Source of the DNA: Streptomyces zaomyceticus | Lineage (GTDB): Bacteria; Actinomycetota; Actinomycetes; Streptomycetales; Streptomycetaceae | Direction of reading: 5' to 3' | DNA length: 64,000 nt | Assembly: GCF_014656215.1 (NCBI RefSeq) | Contig: NZ_BNBZ01000005.1 | Coordinates: 124,001 to 188,000, forward strand | In this document: piece after piece, positions 54,882 through 64,000 of the stretch | Numbering within the stretch: position 1 is the first letter of the stretch | Layout: each line of letters opens with the position of its first letter | The notes under the pieces: generated by a model | What the model was told of the DNA's origin: nothing | Databases searched by the model: none | The model's input: only the letters and a program-made list of their open reading frames with translations | Made by a program: the position numbers and the translations under genes

Positions 54882-56735
54882 ATGGCAGGGCGAATTGAAG
54901 ACTACGCCCTCGTCGGTGACCTGGAGACTGCCGCTCTCGTCGGGACCGACGGGTCCGTCGACTGGTGGTGCGCGCCGCGCTTCGACTCGCCGGCCTGTCT
55001 CGCGGCCCTCCTCGGTGATCCGGGACACGGCCGCTGGCTCCTCGCCCCCGTCGGCGCCGCCGACTGCACACGCAGGAGCTACCGGGGCGACACCCTCGTC
55101 CTCGACACCGTCTGGGAAACCGTCGGCGGAACCGTCAGGGTCACCGACTTCATGCCGCCGCGCTCGCCGAGCGAGGACGCCCCGCGCATCGTCCGCGTGG
55201 TCGAGGGCGTCGCCGGACGCGTCGGCATGCGCGGTGAGTTGAGGGTCCGCTTCCACCACGGCAGCATCGTGCCCTGGACCCGCTCGGTGGACCGCCGCAC
55301 CGTCGCCTCCATCGCCGGACCCGACGCCGCCTACCTCGCCTGCGGCCCGGGGGTCGAGCCCGTCGTCACCCCGGACCGCGCCACCGTCGAGTTCACCGTC
55401 ACCGCCGGCCGGCGGGTCGCGTTCGTCCTCGGCTGGCGCCCCTCGCACAAGCCCGTGCCTCCCGCCGCCTCGCCCGCCGAGATCGACGGCGCCCTCGCCC
55501 GGACCCTCGCCTTCTGGAACGACTGGGCCGCCGCGCTCCGCTACGAGGGCCCCGCGCGCGAGGCCGTGATCCGCTCCCTGCTCACCCTCAAGGCCCTCAC
55601 CTACGCCCCCACCGGCGGAGTCGTCGCAGCGGCCACCGCGTCCCTCCCCGAGACCATCGGCGGGCAGCGCAACTGGGACTACCGCTTCTGCTGGTTGCGC
55701 GACGCCACCTTCACGCTCTCCTGCCTCCTGCGCGGCGGATACCGCCGCGAGGCGCTCGCCTGGAACGACTGGCTGGTCCGCGCCGTCGCAGGCGACCCCG
55801 CCGACCTCCAGCCGCTGTACGGGGTCGAGGGACAGCGGCGGCTCCCCGAGACGTACGCCGACTGGCTCCCCGGATACGAGGACTCACGACCCGTCAGATT
55901 CGGCAACGCGGCCGTCGGCCAGTTCCAGCTCGACATCTACGGCGAGGTGCTCAACACCGTCTACTCGGCCGTCCGGGCCGGAGTCGCCCTCGACGCCACG
56001 GCCTGGGGCCTGGTGGCCTCGCTCCTCGAATACCTCGGCAAACGCTGGCAGGAACCCGACGAGGGCATCTGGGAAGTCCGGGGACCACGCCGCCACTTCG
56101 TCCACTCCAAGGTCATGGCCTGGGTCGCCGCCGACCGCGCCGTCCGCCTCGCCCGGGTGGCCGGCCTCCGCGGCACCCTCCGGCGCTGGCAGGCCCTGCG
56201 CAGCGAACTGCGCACGGAGATCTGCTCCCGGGGCTGGAGCGAGGAGCAGCAGTCCTTCACCCAGTACTACGGGAGCCACCAGGTCGACGCCACCGCCCTG
56301 TTGATCCCCCGGCTCGGTTTCCTCCCCGCCGACGACCCCCGGGTGCTCGGCACCGTACGGGCGATGGCGCGGCTCGACGACCACGGCTTCCTGCGCCGCT
56401 ACGGCGACGTCAGGGACGGCGGGACGCACGAGATGGACGACCTCGGCGGCACCGAGGGGAGCTTCGTCGCCTGCACGTTCTGGTACGCCGACGCGCTCGC
56501 CATGACCGGCCGCGCCGAGGAGGCCAGGACCGTCTTCCAGCGGGTCCTCGACATCCGCAACGACGTCGGCCTGCTCGCCGAGGAGTGGGACCCGGTGGCG
56601 GGCCGTCAGCTCGGCAACACGCCCCAGGCCCTCAGTCATGTGGCCCTGGTGAACACGGCGTTCACGCTGTACGGCACGCGCCGCCGCGACCGGACGACGG
56701 TCTCGCGCGCGACGTTCACCGGATCCGCCTCCTGA
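54882..56735 (+). CDS. GH15 glycoside hydrolase (trehalase/glucoamylase-like)
   Basis: A 617-residue cytoplasmic GH15 enzyme. The start IEDYALVGDLETAALVGTDGSVDWWCAPRFDS is diagnostic of the bacterial trehalase-like GH15 group, and NWDYRFCWLRDATFTL, EGIWEVRG (presumed general acid) and LLAEEWDP (presumed base) line the active site. In actinobacteria close relatives hydrolyse trehalose; an alpha-glucan activity is also possible. The frame is open far upstream, but the ATG at 54882 opens the domain and follows a -10 box directly. It is divergent from the glycan operon. Confidence 0.88.
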   Translation: MAGRIEDYALVGDLETAALVGTDGSVDWWCAPRFDSPACLAALLGDPGHGRWLLAPVGAADCTRRSYRGDTLVLDTVWETVGGTVRVTDFMPPRSPSEDAPRIVRVVEGVAGRVGMRGELRVRFHHGSIVPWTRSVDRRTVASIAGPDAAYLACGPGVEPVVTPDRATVEFTVTAGRRVAFVLGWRPSHKPVPPAASPAEIDGALARTLAFWNDWAAALRYEGPAREAVIRSLLTLKALTYAPTGGVVAAATASLPETIGGQRNWDYRFCWLRDATFTLSCLLRGGYRREALAWNDWLVRAVAGDPADLQPLYGVEGQRRLPETYADWLPGYEDSRPVRFGNAAVGQFQLDIYGEVLNTVYSAVRAGVALDATAWGLVASLLEYLGKRWQEPDEGIWEVRGPRRHFVHSKVMAWVAADRAVRLARVAGLRGTLRRWQALRSELRTEICSRGWSEEQQSFTQYYGSHQVDATALLIPRLGFLPADDPRVLGTVRAMARLDDHGFLRRYGDVRDGGTHEMDDLGGTEGSFVACTFWYADALAMTGRAEEARTVFQRVLDIRNDVGLLAEEWDPVAGRQLGNTPQALSHVALVNTAFTLYGTRRRDRTTVSRATFTGSAS

Positions 56736-56808
56736 GGCGCTCGCGGGCCCCGGGTCCGGACCCCGCGCCTCGGGCGCCACCCCCTCGGGCACCGCCCCCT
56801 CGGGCGCC

Positions 56809-57054
56809 TCAGTTCCGCGGGCCCCTGTCCTCGTCCGGCAGGACCCAGCGCCCGTCGCCGCCCCGCCCCGCGCGGAAGGGGCGGCTGTCCGTCCGCCGTG
56901 AGGAGTGGTGCTCCTCCGCCCAGATCCAGAAGCCGTACGCCACGACCACCACGGCGATCCCGATCGCGCCGAGGACGTACCAGCCGTTGGGGGCGAAGAT
57001 CCCGATCGCGACGAGGACCAGCAGGCCGATCCCCATCCTGCGCAACAGTGACAT
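56809..57054 (-). CDS. Small membrane protein
   Basis: An 81-residue protein with two membrane helices (LLRRMGIGLLVLVAIGIFAP and VLGAIGIAVVVVAYGFWIWA) and a charged cytoplasmic tail ending WVLPDEDRGPRN. I do not recognise a characterised family. The ATG follows GGGGGGAGA. It converges on the GH15 gene and is divergent from the PAP2-like gene. Confidence 0.68.
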   Translation of the reverse strand: MSLLRRMGIGLLVLVAIGIFAPNGWYVLGAIGIAVVVVAYGFWIWAEEHHSSRRTDSRPFRAGRGGDGRWVLPDEDRGPRN

Positions 57055-57192
57055 GCGGAGCGTCTCCCCCCGGAGAAAGCGAATGGTCAACCGGGCAGAC
57101 GCGGGGCGCCCCCGCCCGGTTCCCGATCCCTCGGCGTGTCGTTCGGGTGCGCCCAGCGGGCGGGCCCGCCGCGCGTGGGTTCGAATCGGGGC

Positions 57193-60530
<3,338 letters not shown>

Positions 60531-60547
60531 TCCGGCACGCACCGCGT

Positions 60548-60582
60548 ACCGCCCCGACCGGAACTTCTCCGGCCGGGGCGGT
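60548..60582 (+). terminator. Terminator of isocitrate dehydrogenase
   Basis: A 15-bp stem with one A/C mismatch (60548-60562 with 60568-60582) closes on ACTTC, 18 bp after the stop. No T-tract follows, which is common for Streptomyces terminators. Confidence 0.75.
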
Positions 60583-60625
60583 CCCGTCGGTGGCGCATAC
60601 GCCGTTCGGGTGTGAACCTGGATGG

Positions 60626-60916
60626 ATGAGTTGGGCATCTTGGACGACCGCCGGTGTCTACACCGGGCGAGGTGGGGTGCTGACCGTCGAGGCAGGTGTC
60701 GTCACGGGCGATGTGACCGTGCACACCACCTGGACCGAGACCGAGGCACGCGTGGCCGTGCAGTACAGCGGCGCGTCCGACTGGTTCACCATGTCGGGCA
60801 GTCCCGTTCCGTGCGCGTCGGAGGAGGAGAGCCGCGATCTGCACGACGCCGTCGTGGCAGCGGTCCGGGAGGGAAACGGGGCCACGGTCCCGACCCTGCC
60901 GGTACCACCGGTGTAG
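60626..60916 (+). CDS. Small hypothetical protein
   Basis: A 96-residue soluble protein, MSWASWTTAGVYTGRGG at the start, a beta-rich middle (GDVTVHTTWTETEARVAVQYSG) and a short helical tail (EEESRDLHDAVVAAVREG). Codon usage in this frame is typical of the organism, while the frame beginning four bases earlier is Arg-rich and not credible. I do not recognise the family. It follows the isocitrate dehydrogenase terminator and no ribosome binding site is obvious. Confidence 0.6.
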   Translation: MSWASWTTAGVYTGRGGVLTVEAGVVTGDVTVHTTWTETEARVAVQYSGASDWFTMSGSPVPCASEEESRDLHDAVVAAVREGNGATVPTLPVPPV

Positions 60917-60960
60917 ACGCCGAGGGCGTTCATCACCGATCATCGGTCACCGGCGACAGG

Positions 60961-61072
60961 TGACCACCGACCGAACACCACCGCCGACCGACCGAGCAAC
61001 GCCGACCGAACACCACCGACCGATCATCGCCGACCGATCACCGGTCGGCGATCACCCGGATAAGTGTTATCC
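60961..61072. repeat. GACCGA-rich repeats and two inverted repeats upstream of the sigma-CAP gene
   Basis: The stretch 60961-61040 holds many copies of CCGACCGA, including an exact repeat of GCCGACCGAACACCACCG. Then come a perfect 11-5-11 inverted repeat (61026-61052, arms ATCGCCGACCG/CGGTCGGCGAT) and a 6-3-6 palindrome GGATAA-GTG-TTATCC (61058-61072). The latter sits about 60 bp before the start codon and could be an operator. Confidence 0.7.
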
Positions 61073-61134
61073 CTCCCGAGCCCACGGGTCTCCGAACGCA
61101 GGGGGACTCCGATCAGGGACGAGGGAGCAGATCC

Positions 61135-62592
61135 ATGCACAGCGACGAGCGCCGCACCACCGCACTGGTGGAGGCGGCCAGGGCCGGTGACGCGCAGGCC
61201 AGGGACGCACTGGTACGCGCGTACCTGCCCCTCGTCCACAACATCGTCGGCCGCGCCCTCGACGGCCACGCCGACACCGACGACATCGTCCAGGAGACGA
61301 TGGTCCGCGCTCTCGACGGCCTCACCGGCCTCCGCGACCCGGCCCGCTTCCGGTCCTGGCTCGTCGCCATCGCCATGAACGGGATACGGCGCCGCTGGCG
61401 CGAACGCCAGCAGGCGCCCGAACCCGGCCTCGACCGGGCCACCGACCTCGCCGACCCGGCCGGCGACTTCACCGAGGTCACCATCCTGCGGCTCGGCCTC
61501 TCCGGACAGCGCCGGGACGTGGCCCGCGCGACCCGCTGGCTCGACGAGGACGACCGCGAACTCCTCGCCCTGTGGTGGCTGGAGGCCGCGGGCGAACTCA
61601 CCCGCGCCGAACTCGCCGAGGGGCTCGACGGGATCTCCCCGCAACACGCCGCCGTCCGGATCCAGCGGATGAAGGAACGCCTCGAAACCGGCCGGGCCGT
61701 CGTCCGCGCCCTCGACGCGGTACCCCTGTGCCCGGAGCTCGCGGAGACCGTCACCGCCTGGGACGGACGCCCCTCCCCGCTCTGGCGCAAACGGATCGCC
61801 CGCCATGTGCGGACCTGCACCGTCTGCACCACCCGGGTGACCGGCCGGAGCGGCCTCGCCCCCGTCGAGGGCCTGCTCGTCGGCATCGGCCTCGTACCCC
61901 CGCTCGCGATCGCCGTCACGGACGGACACACCCCGGACCCCGTCGCCTTCGAGACCGTCTCCCGGTGGACACCCCTGCGGCGCGTCGGAGTCGCGGGAGC
62001 GGCGGCCGTCGCCGTCCTCGGGGCGGTCGCCCTCCTGATCCCCCAGGATCCGCACGCGCGCCTCTCGCCCGGCACACCCGTCGCCGCGCCCCCGGCGAGC
62101 CCCGCGCCGACGACTCCACCCCCGACCCCGACGGCCACTGGTGCCACCCTCACACCGACGACGACGGCCCCCACACCCCGTCGCACCCCGCGCCCCGCGC
62201 CGACCCCCGCCCCGGAGGAGCGCGTGACCGGCCTCGTCAACCGCCTCCGTGCGGAGGCGGGTTGCGCCCCGCTGCGCATCGACCCCCGGCTCACCGCGGC
62301 GGCCCGCGGCTACGCCCGCGACATGGCCGCCCGCGACTACTACGGACACTCCAGCCCCGAGGGCGAGTTCGCGGACTCGCGGATCACCGCCGCCGGCTAC
62401 GCCTGGAGTGCCTGGGCCGAGAACCTGGACCGGGGCGCGACCGACCCGGCGTCCGTCGTCGACGACTGGACGGACGGGTCGATGCACGAGGAGAACATGC
62501 TCGACTGCCGTTACCGGGACACCGGAGTGGCCTCGGCCCCCGGCCCCCGGGGCAGGATCTGGGTCCAGAAACTGGCCACCCCCGCGTCCTGA
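61135..62592 (+). CDS. ECF-type sigma factor fused to a transmembrane helix and extracellular CAP domain
   Basis: A 485-residue fusion. Residues ~25-90 are sigma region 2 (ADTDDIVQETMVRALDGL, FRSWLVAIAMNGIRRRW); ~115-185 look like region 4. An HxxxCxxC motif follows (H224, C228, C231; HVRTCTVC), like the zinc-binding anti-sigma motif. One membrane helix (283-303), a Pro/Thr-rich stalk (310-362) and a CAP/SCP domain (363-485) with H405, E429 and H451 complete it. The protein would be a membrane-tethered sigma factor with its own outside domain. The ATG at 61135 follows GAGGGAG. The neighbouring convergent gene has a related CAP domain. Confidence 0.87.
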   Translation: MHSDERRTTALVEAARAGDAQARDALVRAYLPLVHNIVGRALDGHADTDDIVQETMVRALDGLTGLRDPARFRSWLVAIAMNGIRRRWRERQQAPEPGLDRATDLADPAGDFTEVTILRLGLSGQRRDVARATRWLDEDDRELLALWWLEAAGELTRAELAEGLDGISPQHAAVRIQRMKERLETGRAVVRALDAVPLCPELAETVTAWDGRPSPLWRKRIARHVRTCTVCTTRVTGRSGLAPVEGLLVGIGLVPPLAIAVTDGHTPDPVAFETVSRWTPLRRVGVAGAAAVAVLGAVALLIPQDPHARLSPGTPVAAPPASPAPTTPPPTPTATGATLTPTTTAPTPRRTPRPAPTPAPEERVTGLVNRLRAEAGCAPLRIDPRLTAAARGYARDMAARDYYGHSSPEGEFADSRITAAGYAWSAWAENLDRGATDPASVVDDWTDGSMHEENMLDCRYRDTGVASAPGPRGRIWVQKLATPAS

Positions 62593-62610
62593 CCGCGCGG
62601 AGCCGGGGTC

Positions 62611-63585
62611 TCAGCGCTTCACACCGAAGTTCTGGACCCACCAGGGGCCATTGGACGTGAGGGTCACCCCGACGCCGATGTCCTTGAAGGAGCAGTTGAG
62701 GATGTTCGCCCGGTGGCCCGGGCTGTTCATCCAGTCCTCCATCGCCCGGGCCGGGGTGCGAGGCCCCCGGTGGATGTTCTCCCCCCAGGTCGACCACGCG
62801 TATCCGGCGCCGCTCATCCGGTCGCCCGCGTCGTGGCCCTCCGGGCTGTCGTGCTCGTAGTAGTCCCGGGCCGACATGTCGTCGGCGTGCTTCTGCGCGG
62901 CGGTCCGCAGACGGCTCTCCGAGTGGAGGGGCCCGCAACCGGCCTTCTCCCGCTCGGTGTTGGCGAGCGTGACGACATCCTGGACGAAGCCGACGACGTT
63001 GCCCGCCGGGGTCTGCGCCCCTGGCGCCGCACCCGGCTGCCGCACTCCCTGTTCCTGGTTCCGCCCCGGCTCCCGAGCTGGCCCCGGGGGCTGCTGTTCG
63101 GGTTCCGGTACCCGCCGCGGCTCCGATTCCGCCTTCGGCCGTGTGCTCGTGAGCGTGGCGCGGGCCGGGATGGTGCCGGCCGTGCGAGGCGCGGGTGTGG
63201 CCGTGGCCTGAGCGGCGGCGGCGGTTCCGGGGCCGGCGGCCGGGAAGGACGCCACGTACACCCCGGTGGCCACCGTCAGGACCGCGGCCGCGGCCCCGGC
63301 GGCGGTGACGGCGGTGCGGAAGGTCGGACGGCGCGCACGGCGTCGCCGTGCCCCGCCCCCCTTGCGGTGCCGGCCGCCCACGGGCTCCGCCGAGGCTCCG
63401 TCCCGTACGGATTCCCGGGAGAAGTCCCCTACAGGACCGTCGGGGTGGACGGGGTGGATGGAGTGGACGGGGACGGGGTGGATGGAGTGGATGGGCCGTT
63501 CGAGGTGGTCGGGGCGTCCGGCGTGCTCGGGGTGATCAGGGCGTTCGGGATGTTCGTGGTGGCCGGGACGGTCGTCGTGCCGCAT
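62611..63585 (-). CDS. Membrane-anchored CAP-domain protein with His/Pro-rich cytoplasmic tail
   Basis: A 324-residue protein. Residues 1-50 are rich in His and Pro (PGHHEHPERPDHPEH, IHSIHPVPVHSIHPVHP), followed by a basic stretch and one membrane helix (about 90-113). A Pro-rich stalk leads to a CAP/SCP domain (205-324) with the full cavity set H245 (YYEHDSPEG), E269 (GENIH) and H291 (SPGHRANIL). CAP proteins bind or cleave lipids, glycans or peptides outside cells. The ATG at 63585 follows GCGGAG. It is convergent with the sigma-CAP gene, 18 bp apart. Confidence 0.88.
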   Translation of the reverse strand: MRHDDRPGHHEHPERPDHPEHAGRPDHLERPIHSIHPVPVHSIHPVHPDGPVGDFSRESVRDGASAEPVGGRHRKGGGARRRRARRPTFRTAVTAAGAAAAVLTVATGVYVASFPAAGPGTAAAAQATATPAPRTAGTIPARATLTSTRPKAESEPRRVPEPEQQPPGPAREPGRNQEQGVRQPGAAPGAQTPAGNVVGFVQDVVTLANTEREKAGCGPLHSESRLRTAAQKHADDMSARDYYEHDSPEGHDAGDRMSGAGYAWSTWGENIHRGPRTPARAMEDWMNSPGHRANILNCSFKDIGVGVTLTSNGPWWVQNFGVKR

Positions 63586-63737
63586 GGAGCTCCGCTCTCT
63601 CGCCGTGGTCGCCGGGCGGTCCGGCGCTGGGGAGAGCCACCGGGGCGACGGCGATATCACTTTCCGGCCCCGGCCACCCCGACACTCCTCGTCAACATGG
63701 CGCGTCAACCCGGTGCGTCAACGCACATCGAACCCTT

Positions 63738-64000
63738 TCAGCCCTGCGGGACGACCGCCACCGGACAGGGCGCGAGGTGCAGCGCCGCGTGCGCGACGGA
63801 ACCGATGCGCCCGCCGACGGCCCCCCGCCTGGCCCTTCGGCCGACCACGAGGAGCTGGGCCGCACCCGAGGCGGAGAGCAGCACCTGGCCGGCGCTGCCC
63901 AGCTCCACGTGTTCGGTGACCGGCACGTCCGGGTAGCGCTCGCGCCAGGGCGCGAGGGCCTCGCGCAGCGTCTTCTCCTCGTACGGGACGAGCCCGCCGG
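63738..64000 (-). CDS. Universal stress protein (UspA family), C-terminal part only
   Basis: The last 86 residues of a UspA-type protein whose start lies beyond the right edge. LLVVGRRARRG...GSVAHAALHLAPCPVAVVP is the typical ATP-binding loop and final strand; the GxxGxG spacing is slightly altered (GRRARRGAVGGRIGS). Family members bind ATP and accumulate under stress or dormancy. The frame is open to the window edge. Confidence 0.85.
   Translation of the reverse strand, partial: GGLVPYEEKTLREALAPWRERYPDVPVTEHVELGSAGQVLLSASGAAQLLVVGRRARRGAVGGRIGSVAHAALHLAPCPVAVVPQG

Noticed and set aside
57170..57192. GGTTCGAATC, a tRNA T-loop-like sequence before the PAP2-like gene
   Set aside because: No acceptor, D or anticodon arms can be folded around it; more likely part of a promoter (TCGAAT six bases before the ATG).
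60622..60963. 113-codon plus-strand frame overlapping the small hypothetical gene
   Set aside because: Arg/His-rich product typical of a shifted frame; the frame starting at 60626 has normal amino-acid composition.

Overview
The window is high-GC actinobacterial DNA with a strong G/C bias at third codon positions, many GTG starts and dense ATGA/GTGA start-stop overlaps. Gene content points to Streptomyces: a SARP-type regulator, a SigB/F-type partner-switching module, monomeric isocitrate dehydrogenase, VanW and DUF817 proteins, and a rifampin monooxygenase that from memory closely resembles Rox of Streptomyces venezuelae. No prophage, insertion sequence, CRISPR array or large secondary-metabolite cluster is visible; it reads as ordinary chromosome with some unusual domain fusions.

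Left part (1-10.4 kb): a tRNA-Leu(GAG) with a strong terminator, then a GntR regulator divergent from a five-gene uptake operon (binding lipoprotein, two permeases, ATPase, HAD phosphatase), a convergent Sfp-type phosphopantetheinyl transferase, the rifampin monooxygenase with a perfect 23-bp inverted repeat upstream, and an amidase.

Regulatory block (10.4-17.7 kb): a SigB/F-family sigma factor surrounded by two STAS proteins and two RsbW-like ATPases, a winged-helix regulator on a probably leaderless transcript, and a translationally coupled response regulator - histidine kinase - lipoprotein operon read leftward. Next (17.8-26.5 kb) come a lipoprotein coupled to a MacA/MacB-like export system, a MazG-like pyrophosphohydrolase, a DEAD-box helicase with a cold-shock protein, a DUF817 membrane protein and a long-form GAPDH.

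Middle (26.6-41.8 kb): a 1029-residue SARP-NB-ARC-TPR regulator, an acetyltransferase, a serine hydrolase, a VanW protein, IclR and LacI regulators, a YgiN-like monooxygenase, and then the most striking gene. This is a 1537-residue membrane GGDEF-EAL protein fused in frame to a complete alpha-oxoamine synthase-like PLP domain, and its stop codon overlaps the start of a SAM methyltransferase gene. Convergent to it is a leftward operon of about ten coupled genes (54.7 to 41.8 kb) for a cell-surface glycan: two GT2, three GT4-type and one GT39-type glycosyltransferases, a flippase fused to a nucleotidyltransferase-like domain, a PIG-L deacetylase and a GH-like barrel protein.

Right end (54.9-64 kb): a GH15 trehalase/glucoamylase, a PAP2-like membrane protein lacking most catalytic residues, isocitrate dehydrogenase, and a second unusual fusion: an ECF-type sigma factor joined to a zinc-finger-like motif, one membrane helix and an extracellular CAP domain. 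It lies convergent to a membrane-anchored CAP protein with a related domain. The window ends inside a universal stress protein gene.
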